Shown here one piece after another: positions 55,363-63,365 of a stretch of 64,000 nucleotides of DNA. Position 1 is the stretch's first letter, and every line of letters begins with the position of its first letter. Below the pieces are notes generated by a model. That model did no database searches, was not told the DNA's origin, and saw nothing but the letters and a program-made list of their open reading frames with translations. A program made the translations under genes and the position numbers. Where the stretch lies: NCBI GenBank assembly GCA_017935675.1, contig JAGBHE010000037.1, forward strand, positions 17,244 through 81,243, given 5' to 3'. Source of the stretch: Clostridia bacterium (lineage in GTDB: Bacteria > Bacillota > Clostridia > UBA1381).

Positions 55363-57831
55363 TTATTCCATTATCCATTTACTGCTTGGGATTTCTTCTG
55401 CTTTGCATAGTGGATTAAGTGCTGATAAACTATTCCATACCAATACTTTGATTTCATCTATGTCGCCTTCAAGAGTATATGGGAATTTTTGCTCATTATG
55501 TGGTGCTTTTTTTATTGTAACAAATTTATTGTTCTTATACCCAACAATCAAGATATTATAAGGTGCGGTAATATTATGCACTTTAGTGTCTATGATGAGT
55601 TTTGCACCTGATTTTATAACGATTGATTCTGTATATGGAATTGCCGTTTCCCAATGAGCATATAAGGTCATACTTGATGTAACAATAGTTTCATTTGTTA
55701 CTTCTTCACCGCCTATTTCTTTTGTATACCATCCATTGAAGATAAAGCCTTCTTTTTTAGGAATAGGTAATTCTCCGCAAGCAGAACCGTAAGCAATATT
55801 GATTGGTTTGATTTCTGCCGTTCCATTCATTGGATTAAATGTTACGGTGTACTTGTTTACTGCTGATGTAAATTTTGCAGTTATCACCGTATTTGCTGTA
55901 ATATTAGTAAGAGCCCTATCCCAACCGGAAAATGTATATGTATACTGTGCATCTGCCTTTTTTGTAGGTATAACTCCATTATATGTTACACTACTTCCGT
56001 AATTTACTGACTTTGTTTCAAGGATAGTTCCGTCATAATTTTTAAATGTTACAGTATATGTATATGCTGTCCATTGAGCATAGAGAGTTTGAGCAGAAGT
56101 AATTGAAACTTTTGTGCTGCTTGTTATCTGTGTTCCTCCGCTCTTGGCAGTATACCAGCCTTTAAATGTATGTCTGTTTCTTGTTGGGGTTGGAAGTGTT
56201 CCATAAGTTGAACCGTATGTAACATTCTTACTTGCAGTTGGTGTTGTTCCGCCATTTGCATCAAATGTTACTTTATAACTTTTTGCTGTCCATTTTGCAT
56301 ACAATGTTGTAGCAGAAGTTTTGTTCCAAGATCTTGCACTCGTTCCGTCCGATTTATAATATTTCGTACCACTTCCGTTTGTTCCGGTGTAATAACCATC
56401 AAATATATATCCGGTTTTTGTGGGAACTGTTATGCTTGGCATTGCCGAATCATAAGTTGCACTAACTGATGTTGTTCCTGCTGTTGTTGCATTTTGATTG
56501 TTTAATATGACCGTATATTTCTTTGGCGTGAATTGTGCAGTCATTGTTGTGCTTTCATTTGTTGTGTATTTTCCTCCGGCAGAATACGTTGTACCATTAG
56601 TAGCTTTCCACTTGCTGAATGTATAACCTGTTTTAATGGGTATCGTGCTATTTAATGTTAATGTTTTGCCATATATTTTTGTTTGCGATGAAGGAGCGCC
56701 ACTACCGCCATTAGCATTATAAGATACATTGTATTTTCCTACATAAAAAGTAATTGGTGAAGTATCTGTATAACCAAAAGAATTGTAGCAAGTTGCATAA
56801 GCGGTATATATTCCAGGATCTGAAAATTTCGTTTTATATGAAGTGTTGCTACCAGTACCTATAGTTTTGATTCTTCCTGTTCCCATTTTATCTATGCCTA
56901 AATAAAAATCAATGGTATTTGTTGCATTATATTTAAAAGTTATTTCTTCTCCTATGTCTATTTCATTGATGCTACAACTAATCTTCGCATTAGTTGGTTT
57001 GGCATCATATACTATAAAAGACTCCCTATTACTATCCACATTCCCTATTTGATTAGAACAACTGGCGTAAATTGTATATACTCCTGGTTGGGAAAATGTT
57101 GATGTATACCAATTTAATGCTCCTCTATCGATAGTTTCTATTCTGCCTACGCCTTCTTTATCAATACCTAATACAAAATATGAAGCATCTGTTGCACCAT
57201 ACTCAAATGAAATTTGTTCTCCTATAGCCACCAATGATTTGCTTTTTTTCATCCAAGCACTTGTTGGTTTTGATAATACTGTATATTTTGGTGATGCGTA
57301 TCCCCATATACCACTATCATATAAACTATAATTATTGTATGCTACGACGTCACTACTTGTATTCCCCTCTATTATATAAACACGAGAATTGGCAACATAA
57401 TCTACTATTCCGACGTGTTCGGCATCATTGGTGTTATTTCTATCAAAAAATATTATGTCACCATGTTGTGGATTGCTAGTTTTCCACAAACCTTTATTTC
57501 TAAACCAACGTTCCATATTATCTGCCATAAATTCATGTGGAATAACACTTGAACTAACTCCACTTTTTTCTGCACACCATATTACAAAAGAGGTACACCA
57601 AGCATAACCGTTTTTACCATATGTTGCACCATATATGGTATCGTCTCTGCCATAACCACTATATCCCTTTTGAGAATATGCAACCATAACCAAATCATGA
57701 GCTTGATTTCCAGTAAGTGTCGGTAAGGGCTTTGCGGCATCATACGCATATGCCGTAGTTAATGAAATGCTTGATAACATAGTAGCAAGCATACACACAG
57801 TCAGAAGCATTGATAAAATTTGTTTTTTCAT
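55363..57831 (-). CDS. Secreted CHAP-domain protein with Ig-like and InlB-type B repeats
   Basis: 822 residues. A signal peptide (about 1-29) is followed by a CHAP/NlpC-like cysteine-amidase region (about 35-190): the putative nucleophile is in [11 protein letters not shown] and the His in NDAEHVGIV, with HGDIIFFDR between them. Two Ig-like domains (about 190-365) and five InlB B repeats (about 365-735, each closing with [16 protein letters not shown] or similar) come next. The tail ends [17 protein letters not shown], a signature shared with other secreted proteins. It may hydrolyse peptidoglycan and bind the wall. The codon usage is more A/T-biased than in its neighbours, which suggests transfer. 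RBS GGAGG; a long structured leader lies upstream. Confidence 0.82.
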   Translation of the reverse strand: MKKQILSMLLTVCMLATMLSSISLTTAYAYDAAKPLPTLTGNQAHDLVMVAYSQKGYSGYGRDDTIYGATYGKNGYAWCTSFVIWCAEKSGVSSSVIPHEFMADNMERWFRNKGLWKTSNPQHGDIIFFDRNNTNDAEHVGIVDYVANSRVYIIEGNTSSDVVAYNNYSLYDSGIWGYASPKYTVLSKPTSAWMKKSKSLVAIGEQISFEYGATDASYFVLGIDKEGVGRIETIDRGALNWYTSTFSQPGVYTIYASCSNQIGNVDSNRESFIVYDAKPTNAKISCSINEIDIGEEITFKYNATNTIDFYLGIDKMGTGRIKTIGTGSNTSYKTKFSDPGIYTAYATCYNSFGYTDTSPITFYVGKYNVSYNANGGSGAPSSQTKIYGKTLTLNSTIPIKTGYTFSKWKATNGTTYSAGGKYTTNESTTMTAQFTPKKYTVILNNQNATTAGTTSVSATYDSAMPSITVPTKTGYIFDGYYTGTNGSGTKYYKSDGTSARSWNKTSATTLYAKWTAKSYKVTFDANGGTTPTASKNVTYGSTYGTLPTPTRNRHTFKGWYTAKSGGTQITSSTKVSITSAQTLYAQWTAYTYTVTFKNYDGTILETKSVNYGSSVTYNGVIPTKKADAQYTYTFSGWDRALTNITANTVITAKFTSAVNKYTVTFNPMNGTAEIKPINIAYGSACGELPIPKKEGFIFNGWYTKEIGGEEVTNETIVTSSMTLYAHWETAIPYTESIVIKSGAKLIIDTKVHNITAPYNILIVGYKNNKFVTIKKAPHNEQKFPYTLEGDIDEIKVLVWNSLSALNPLCKAEEIPSSKWIME

Positions 57832-57903
57832 TTGAAAGAACCTCCATATTAAAAAATGCGCCTACCGAAGCAGACGCATAAAAAACGCAAACTCCGATAG
57901 TCG

Positions 57904-58060
57904 CCAAACCAAATTTATACAGCATGAGATATATCTACATACAATCATAAATGGAATTTGCATTTTTATCAAATCCTAAAATGATTGTATGTAAAATAAG
58001 CATATTTATCCAAAAAGAAAATATACCTCAAGTCTGTATATCATATTAAATTTGGTTTGG
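57904..58060. repeat. Nested inverted repeats upstream of the CHAP gene
   Basis: Outer arms CCAAACCAAATTTA (57904-57917) and TAAATTTGGTTTGG (58047-58060) match perfectly over 14 bases; inside them TACATACAATCAT (57936-57948) and ATGATTGTATGTA (57981-57993) match over 13. The DNA could fold as a two-tier cruciform or, as RNA, as a long hairpin in the leader of the CHAP gene. It could equally be a small non-autonomous element with terminal inverted repeats. Confidence 0.8.
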
Positions 58061-58164
58061 CTGTATCTATAATACCATATTTCTCAAGCTTTATCAATGT
58101 TTTTTCAGAAATTCGTTATATTGACGAAAAGATTCTTTAAAAAATACAATTATTATAACTAAAA

Positions 58165-58240
58165 GTAAGATGCCACACCTCTAAGGCGGCGGGTGCCACT
58201 TAATTTTTTCAGTGGGAGTTACAATCTCCCACTGAAACGT
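58165..58240. mobile_element. Possible IS200/IS605-type end remnant
   Basis: The stretch CCACACCTCTAAGGCGGCGGGTG resembles the CC-TCTAA-GG hairpin that closes many IS605-group elements, followed by CAGTGGGAG-TTACAAT-CTCCCACTG, a perfect 9-bp stem. No transposase or tnpB frame is present, so at most an end or a decayed copy remains. Confidence 0.4.
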
Positions 58241-58278
58241 TGAAGAAACGTTGAATGACGGGGCAAAGTCCTTTATTG

Positions 58279-58302
58279 AAAAAACTGCCGCAAGTGCGGC
58301 AG
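58279..58302 (-). terminator. Terminator of second S23-type gene
   Basis: CTGCCGCA and TGCGGCAG form an 8-bp stem with a 2-base loop, followed on the minus strand by six T; it lies nine bases beyond the stop codon. Confidence 0.85.
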
Positions 58303-58310
58303 CCGGTTAG

Positions 58311-58658
58311 TTATTTATCTTTATTATTCTTTGCGGTGTTTATTGAGGAAATTAAAATCTTTTTTAGTTCAATACATTTTTCAAGTATTGATGTATCCTC
58401 ATAGTATCCACTTTCTATAAGTAACTCTATCCAATATTCACTTTCTGAACATTCTTTAAGCGCAATTTGTAATTTGGCAATAAAATCAGCTTTTCCGTGT
58501 CCATAGAAGGCTTCCCGTATATTTGCGCCAATACTTGTACCGCTGCGAATAAGCTGATTTGTAAGAACACTCTCTCTTTTCTCGCTTTTTATATGATTAC
58601 ACACCTTTATAATCTTTAATGCAAATTGTTTTGACTTAATAAGCAACGGACTATCCAT
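58311..58658 (-). CDS. Four-helix-bundle protein, S23/Avd type (second copy)
   Basis: 115 residues from the ATG at 58658, which has AAAGGAG upstream; a longer frame to 58727 lacks one. It is a clear paralogue of the protein at 36352: QLIRSGTSIGANIREAFYGHGKADFIAKLQIALKE is nearly the same in both. As there, it occurs far from any rRNA gene. It is flanked on the upstream side by short inverted repeats (58684-58835) that partly match those of the first copy, and it ends at a strong terminator. It probably binds nucleic acid; its biological role is unknown. Confidence 0.85.
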   Translation of the reverse strand: MDSPLLIKSKQFALKIIKVCNHIKSEKRESVLTNQLIRSGTSIGANIREAFYGHGKADFIAKLQIALKECSESEYWIELLIESGYYEDTSILEKCIELKKILISSINTAKNNKDK

Positions 58659-58683
58659 ATATGCTACTCCTTTTTCAACAAAC

Positions 58684-58835
58684 AAACTCGCAAAGGCGAG
58701 TTTGCGCCTTACTTCTTCCATATTCACTATTACTTATTACTTCAAAATCGACAAGGACGATTTTCAGGGAATAGTGAAGAGTGAATAAGTAATAAGTAAA
58801 AATCGACAAGATTCTGTCGAACCTTGTCGATTTTT
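58684..58835. repeat. Cluster of inverted repeats upstream of second S23-type gene
   Basis: In order: AAACTCGC-AAAG-GCGAGTTT; TTCACTATTACTTATTACTT and its inverse GTGAATAAGTAATAAGTAA (about 58723-58797); AAAATCG/CGATTTT; and a 13-bp stem AAAAATCGACAAG/CTTGTCGATTTTT (58798-58835). The last resembles an element at 36313-36351 near the other S23 gene. Confidence 0.75.
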
Positions 58836-58857
58836 GGAGGAAAGGATGGGTTCAAAA

Positions 58858-59002
58858 CATACTGTTTTATGGTGTTTGAGGGGTGTTATGTTTAGGTGGT
58901 AAAAAGCTTGGTTTTATGCGGTTTGAGGGGGGATAATGTTTGATGGGGTGAGGGCGGCAAAAACTTTGAATTTGAATTATTCGGGGATTTTTCGGGGATT
59001 TT
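58858..59002. repeat. Imperfect direct repeats at the integrase end, candidate attachment region
   Basis: TGTTTTATGGTGTTTGAGGGG (about 58863) and TGGTTTTATGCGGTTTGAGG (about 58908) are near copies, followed by tandem TTCGGGGATTTT units (58980-59000) reaching the integrase stop. Such repeats next to an integrase can be arm-type binding sites or part of an attachment site. No tRNA gene is nearby and the core sequence cannot be placed. Confidence 0.45.
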
Positions 59003-60160
59003 TTACAGGGTTAATTTGTTCAGAATTTTTACTGCACGTTCTTCTTCTCTGGGGTAGAGGTGGGAATAGGTATTCCATGTTATTTCTATTTTGGAGTGGC
59101 CGAGGCGGCGGGCTATTTCCTGGATATTGATTCCTTCATTAGCCAACAGTGAAGCGTGACTATGGCGGAAGTCGTGGATTCTTATTGATTTTATTCCTGC
59201 TGCTTCGGCGTAGGATTTATTTTTTTTATCTATGGTTGTATCGCGCAGGGGTTTTGTACAGCCGCATATACGCCAATCTTCGGAGAAGCCGTCAAGGTGC
59301 ATACAGCGTGATTTATGGTCCTTCAGGACGTTTATAAGCGGCTGAGGGAGCTGCAGGGTTCGGATTGACGATTTATTTTTAGGCGGCGTTTCTCTGTCTT
59401 CGCCTTTAAGCTTTTGGGCAATGCTCCGCGAGACGTGAAGAACATTATCGTTGTCCACATCTGTCCACTTAAGGGCATGAATTTCCCCCTTTCTCAGGCC
59501 TGTAAAAAAGGCTATACAGAAAAAAACGTAAAAATGCCATTCCGAAATATTTCCTTTTTGCTCCGCTGTTTCTGCACTTTGGCGTGCGGCGGTGATAAAT
59601 TTTGAAAATTCCTCAGAGGTATAAAAATCCATCTTCTTTTTTTCTGCATAGGGATCTTTGAAGTTTCCTATATTTTGGAGCGGGTTTTTATTAAGATATT
59701 CCATTTTGACGGCATATCCGAGCAATGCGCGGAAGTTGCCGTATATGTTTTGTTTTGTAGAGATTGACAATTTCTTTCCGGTGTCTCTGACTGTACATTC
59801 TTCGATTGACAATTTCCAGTTCTGGAGCACGGGGGTTGTGAGTTTGTCAAGGTGTGCGCTGCCGAGTTGGGGAATTATATATTTATCAATATGTTCCGTT
59901 ATTTTTTTCAGGGATGTTTCTCTGACTTCGTGTTTTTTTGCGGCCTTAAATTCCTCGTAAAGCTGTGATACTGTTTTAGCTGCAGGGGCTGCATTGTTTT
60001 TTATCTGCATAGAGAGCGCATGTTCGGTTTCTTTTGCCTCATCCATGCCGTAGGCAGTGCGTTCAATCTGACGAGGTTTCCCGGCGCTGTCGGTATAATT
60101 TATTCTGACACGGTATTTTTGCTTACCGTTTTTCTTTCCTGTTGATTTTGTTATCGGCAT
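59003..60160 (-). CDS. int: Phage-type tyrosine recombinase (integrase)
   Basis: 385 residues. An N-terminal arm-binding and SAM-like domain (VSQLYEEFKAAKKHEVRETSL) precedes the catalytic part with ITGLRKGEIHALKW-like Arg, HDFRHSHASLLANEG (His-x-x-Arg), LGHSKIEITWNTYSHL (His and the nucleophilic Tyr). The R-H-R-H-Y set is complete, so the enzyme should be active. It integrates or excises a phage or conjugative element whose other genes lie to the right. GGAG upstream of the ATG. Confidence 0.94.
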   Translation of the reverse strand: MPITKSTGKKNGKQKYRVRINYTDSAGKPRQIERTAYGMDEAKETEHALSMQIKNNAAPAAKTVSQLYEEFKAAKKHEVRETSLKKITEHIDKYIIPQLGSAHLDKLTTPVLQNWKLSIEECTVRDTGKKLSISTKQNIYGNFRALLGYAVKMEYLNKNPLQNIGNFKDPYAEKKKMDFYTSEEFSKFITAARQSAETAEQKGNISEWHFYVFFCIAFFTGLRKGEIHALKWTDVDNDNVLHVSRSIAQKLKGEDRETPPKNKSSIRTLQLPQPLINVLKDHKSRCMHLDGFSEDWRICGCTKPLRDTTIDKKNKSYAEAAGIKSIRIHDFRHSHASLLANEGINIQEIARRLGHSKIEITWNTYSHLYPREEERAVKILNKLTL

Positions 60161-60174
60161 AGTTTCTCCTTATC

Positions 60175-61107
60175 TTAGCCGCCACATACCTTACAAGGCT
60201 GCCGGTTTTGTCTCAGGGCAGTTTCCAGCGTTATGGGAATACCGCCGCCTTTTAAAGTGGGGCATGTTTCTTTATGATATTTGGTTCCTGTCTTACCGCG
60301 ATATACAATTATTTCGGTTTTTTCTTTTGCCGGCGCCGTTGATGTGATCGGCGCAGAAATGTTTGCTTTCGGTCTGATTGGTGCCGGAGTTGATACTATT
60401 ACCGGAATCTGTGTGTTTTGCCGGTTTGATTTTGGCGTCACTTTTATTGTTTTGCAAAGTGTTTCTGCAAGGGCGACCTGCTCCGGCAAAAAAGTATTGC
60501 TTTCACTTGGAACAGATATTATTAAATAATCACTTTTTACCCGTACAGCGATTATATGTTCTATGGTATCGGTGCGGATAACCGCTTCATAACCGGTGCT
60601 GCCGTTTATCATGACTTCGTTTCTTGAAATTATTTCAAGATTTTCGGAGCCTATCCGTTCTTTTAAATAATCAATTCTATTCTGAACATATCGGAAGGCT
60701 GTCAGGCCGCCTGCGTCTTCTATGCTTATTGCTGCCAACACTGTATTACCGCGCATAATTAATGTGCCGTCCGGCATTGAATTATCAACACATACGGCTT
60801 GTTTTACATCATAGGAAATGTTATATCCGTTAAGCTCATATGTGCAGGAGTTTATGTATTCATACTCCGGTTCGCTTTCGGCGTCCTCAAGCAGGCTTTG
60901 AAGCTCATTGTTTTTTTCGTCTGCTGCGGATATTTCGCTCTGAAGTTCTTCATTTTCTTCTTCCAACTCTTTTAGTTGTGATTCCAAGATTTCATTTTTG
61001 TCAAGAAGATTTTTTTCCATCAGTGTTTGTTCTGATGCTGAGCATGATGATAATAGTGCAAGTGAAAGAATAAGAAATAAAAATTTACGGGCGGTTGATT
61101 TAAACAT
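60175..61107 (-). CDS. Lipoprotein with coiled coil and Cys/His tail
   Basis: 310 residues from the ATG at 61107 (GAGGTG six bases upstream). A signal sequence ends in the lipobox LSSC, a coiled coil spans about 25-75 (KNEILESQLKELEEENEELQ), then comes a beta domain of unknown fold, a Pro/Thr-rich linker and a C-terminal YHKETCPTLKGGGI...PCKVCGG. The tail resembles Cys/His motifs found at the ends of surface or nuclease-like proteins of Gram-positive phages and elements. It lies in the integrated element just after the integrase gene (15 bases apart). A surface or host-interaction role is likely but not shown. Confidence 0.78.
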   Translation of the reverse strand: MFKSTARKFLFLILSLALLSSCSASEQTLMEKNLLDKNEILESQLKELEEENEELQSEISAADEKNNELQSLLEDAESEPEYEYINSCTYELNGYNISYDVKQAVCVDNSMPDGTLIMRGNTVLAAISIEDAGGLTAFRYVQNRIDYLKERIGSENLEIISRNEVMINGSTGYEAVIRTDTIEHIIAVRVKSDYLIISVPSESNTFLPEQVALAETLCKTIKVTPKSNRQNTQIPVIVSTPAPIRPKANISAPITSTAPAKEKTEIIVYRGKTGTKYHKETCPTLKGGGIPITLETALRQNRQPCKVCGG

Positions 61108-61121
61108 TTTTTTCACCTCTG

Positions 61122-61628
61122 TTATTTGTTGTGACATTTTTGACAGGGTTCATATCCTTTAGCCTCGGCAGCTTCAATGTTGTATGCCCAAAATGTTTTG
61201 CAGTTCTGAACATGTGTGCAATCATATGTATGATATTTTTCACCGTTATCTACCACAATGGCTATGCGATTATCAAGAAAATCTACTTTATATTGCAGAC
61301 CTTTATTTTTTTCTTTTAACTGTTCTATTTGTGTGTTTAGCTCTTTTGTTTGTTCTTTTGATTTTGATATTGTTTCTTTTTTTTTCTCATACAAATACTT
61401 ATATTCCTTAACTTCTTTATTAAGAGTGTATAATTTTACAGCAGCCGATATAGATACTGTTGCAAGCATAATTGTAAGAAACACAATAGCAAAAACTGCA
61501 GCACTAAATTTAAAGAACCTATGACCGCATGATGTACACACATTATTAATATCAAGTATTCCGCCGCAGTATTTACAATGCCTGTTTGTAAGTATCGGTT
61601 TATGCTCCATAACGTATACGTCTGCCAT
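61122..61628 (-). CDS. Zinc-ribbon membrane protein with coiled coil and Cys/His tail
   Basis: 168 residues. An N-terminal zinc ribbon (CKYCGGILDINNVCTSCG), one membrane segment (FAIVFLTIMLATVSISAAV), a coiled coil (about 70-115) and a C-terminal tail HTYDCTHVQNC...GYEPCQKCHNK are seen. The tail has the same Cys/His pattern as that of the next gene, so the two proteins appear to share an extracytoplasmic module. GGGGG precedes the ATG at 61628. It overlaps the following frame on one side and the upstream membrane-protein gene by 29 bases. Confidence 0.72.
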   Translation of the reverse strand: MADVYVMEHKPILTNRHCKYCGGILDINNVCTSCGHRFFKFSAAVFAIVFLTIMLATVSISAAVKLYTLNKEVKEYKYLYEKKKETISKSKEQTKELNTQIEQLKEKNKGLQYKVDFLDNRIAIVVDNGEKYHTYDCTHVQNCKTFWAYNIEAAEAKGYEPCQKCHNK

Positions 61629-62217
61629 TCATGTATTCCCCCATTTCATTGATTATAAACATAAGCCCTGTTATCCAAAAGCATATATACAATTCTGTAA
61701 CATCGCCTTGTAAACAGTGTAAGAATCCAAATGTTATCATTGATACTCCGACAAAAAAACCTTCTCCGAGACCGATAACATTTGTTTCTTTTTGCATTTT
61801 AACAATAACACGAGGTCCTATTATTGTAATAGACGCCATTAAAGCAAATGCTACTATAGCATAAATTGTTTTTAAAATGTTGTTCATAAACGTTTCTGTT
61901 ATCGAATAAATAATATTTATCAGCATTATTAATGCAAACAATATTGAATACAGCATGCTTTCAAAATAAGTTAAAATTATTTTTCCTATAATACCAAAAA
62001 CATTAAGTTTATTTTCATTGATTATTTTAATAAATGTTTTTCTGTCTATTACATAATTGATAAAGTCCATTTCACAAAAATACAGTTTTCCGTCTTTTTC
62101 TATATAATCCTCAAAGCCTTGGGGCAAGTATTCTATATTTACTTCTTTTTCACTATAACTTCCGCATTCCTTTACCATTACTACATCTATATATGTTGCG
62201 TATCCTTGAGTAAACAT
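61600..62217 (-). CDS. Membrane protein of unknown function
   Basis: 205 residues. The first 75 residues are soluble with several Tyr, Glu and Lys; four membrane segments then follow (LTYFESMLYSILFALIMLIN, TIYAIVAFALMASITII, LGEGFFVGVSMITFGFL, LYICFWITGLMFIINEMG). No family was recognised. The next gene starts 29 bases before its stop, so it is probably part of the same element-borne operon. GAAGGAA precedes the ATG. Confidence 0.65.
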   Translation of the reverse strand: MFTQGYATYIDVVMVKECGSYSEKEVNIEYLPQGFEDYIEKDGKLYFCEMDFINYVIDRKTFIKIINENKLNVFGIIGKIILTYFESMLYSILFALIMLINIIYSITETFMNNILKTIYAIVAFALMASITIIGPRVIVKMQKETNVIGLGEGFFVGVSMITFGFLHCLQGDVTELYICFWITGLMFIINEMGEYMNGRRIRYGA

Positions 62218-62300
62218 ACTGTTTCCTTCTTTCTATTTATCGGTTTATGTATAGTAAATTAAAATGATATAGATTTTATCGCTGACAGGCAGCATAAATT

Positions 62301-62681
62301 TTATCTTTTGTTTGTATTCGTTACGTTTAAATTTTGTGCAGATTTAATTTCTGCTGCTATGTCGTCAGATATGTTGCTTTTTAAATTATCCGGATTTCTC
62401 ATCAAATCAGAAATATATTCATTTACTTTTGATTGAGCTTTTGAATTAAGCTTATCGTAATTTGACACAACATAGCTTCTGTTATAGCCAAACAAGAGAA
62501 CATCTGCTTCTATATTTAATATTTCTACGATTTTCTTTATAAAAAAGAAATCCGGTTCTCTTTTGTTCTTTTCCCAATAATTTAATCTTGTTGGCGTTAT
62601 GCCTAATGCTTCGGCAAATTCTTTTTGTGAATATCCTGCTTTTGATCTGTAATGTGTTAATCTTTCACCAAATGTTTCCAT
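62301..62681 (-). CDS. XRE-family repressor (CI-like)
   Basis: 126 residues from the ATG at 62681, set by GAGGTG. The helix-turn-helix is KAGYSQKEFAEALGITPTRLNYWEKNKREP. The C-terminal part (QSKVNEYISDLMRNP) is helical and could dimerise. With a divergent Cro-like gene and two operators between them it forms a lysogeny-type switch for the integrated element. It has its own consensus promoter. Confidence 0.88.
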   Translation of the reverse strand: METFGERLTHYRSKAGYSQKEFAEALGITPTRLNYWEKNKREPDFFFIKKIVEILNIEADVLLFGYNRSYVVSNYDKLNSKAQSKVNEYISDLMRNPDNLKSNISDDIAAEIKSAQNLNVTNTNKR

Positions 62682-62699
62682 GCTTATCACCTCAAAAAC

Positions 62700-62728
62700 A
62701 TAATATCACAAAAAATTACTGATGTCAA
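62700..62728 (-). promoter_or_regulatory. Promoter of the repressor
   Basis: On the minus strand TTGACA and TATTAT with a 17-base spacer; the leader is only about 12 bases. Confidence 0.82.
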
Positions 62729-62735
62729 CTAAAAA

Positions 62736-62793
62736 TTATCAAAATGATAAATTTTTTTATAAAAAGCCTTGACAAATTATCAAAACGGTGATA
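62736..62793. promoter_or_regulatory. Operators of the divergent switch
   Basis: TTATCA-AAA-TGATAA (62736-62750) is a perfect dyad; TATCA-AAACGG-TGATA (62778-62793) is a second with a wider centre. The second overlaps the plus-strand promoter and the first lies beside it, so binding can block both promoters. Confidence 0.78.
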
Positions 62794-62797
62794 CAAT
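62769..62797 (+). promoter_or_regulatory. Promoter of the Cro-like gene
   Basis: TTGACA and TACAAT with a 17-base spacer, overlapping the right operator. Confidence 0.85.
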
Positions 62798-62839
62798 ACA
62801 TATAAATCAGCATTTTGGTAATCGAAAGGAGTGTTTAAT

Positions 62840-63037
62840 ATGTTTAACAATTTAGAAGCTGAACAAGCGAGAAACGGGCTTACAAATGCACGTATGTCTG
62901 AAATGCTGGGCATTACAAGAGTTACTTACGAAAAAAAGAAAAAAAGTGGAAAGTTCAATCTTTCTGAAATCAAAAAAATATGTGATATTTTAGGATGTGG
63001 TTTTGATTACCTATTTGCAACCGACAAAACGGCATAA
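62840..63037 (+). CDS. Small XRE-family (Cro-like) regulator
   Basis: 65 residues from the ATG at 62840, with AAAGGAG eight bases upstream. The helix-turn-helix is LTNARMSEMLGITRVTYEKKKKSG followed by ISEIKKICDILGCGFDYLF-type helices. It is divergent from the repressor gene and shares its operators, the usual place of a Cro or early activator. The next gene follows after 31 bases on the same strand. Confidence 0.85.
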   Translation: MFNNLEAEQARNGLTNARMSEMLGITRVTYEKKKKSGKFNLSEIKKICDILGCGFDYLFATDKTA

Positions 63038-63068
63038 TCGGAGTTGATTGGGAAAGTGAGGTGATTTT

Positions 63069-63350
63069 ATGAGAGTGAAGCGTATAACATCAATTGATAC
63101 GGCGCTGAGGATTTATTACATGTTTACCGAAATTGGGAACAAGGAGATCAGGGAACTGTTTGGGATTAAGGCGCAGGACTGTTTAGTACGGTACAAGGAG
63201 GAGGTGAGAAAGCAACAGGCAGCGGAGGGGGTGCTTACAAACTGTGCGCATACTGTCAATACGCGGATTGCGTACAAGGTATGGGGGATTGATGTTGAGG
63301 ATCTGGAAAAACGAAGAAGCAAGCTGAAGAAGCTGGGGCTGATGAGCTAA
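63069..63350 (+). CDS. Small helical protein of the integrated element
   Basis: 93 residues with GAGGTG before the ATG. It is predicted helical (DTALRIYYMFTEIGNKEIRELFGI, DLEKRRSKLKKLGLM). The early part looks like a helix-turn-helix (IGNKEIRELFGIKAQDCL). No family was recognised; a DNA-binding or replication-initiation helper is conceivable. It is co-directional with the Cro-like and pentapeptide genes. Confidence 0.65.
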   Translation: MRVKRITSIDTALRIYYMFTEIGNKEIRELFGIKAQDCLVRYKEEVRKQQAAEGVLTNCAHTVNTRIAYKVWGIDVEDLEKRRSKLKKLGLMS

Positions 63351-63365
63351 AAGGAAGGAAGGAAA

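Noticed and set aside
57740..57925. 61-codon frame upstream of the CHAP gene, considered as an AgrD-like peptide
   Set aside because: It has a hydrophobic stretch and SAS motif but no conserved Cys/Ser ring or QP motif, no agrB nearby, and overlaps the start of the CHAP gene.
58936..59130. 64-codon frame at the integrase end
   Set aside because: It overlaps the integrase 3' end in antisense and consists of the TTCGGGGATTTT repeat.
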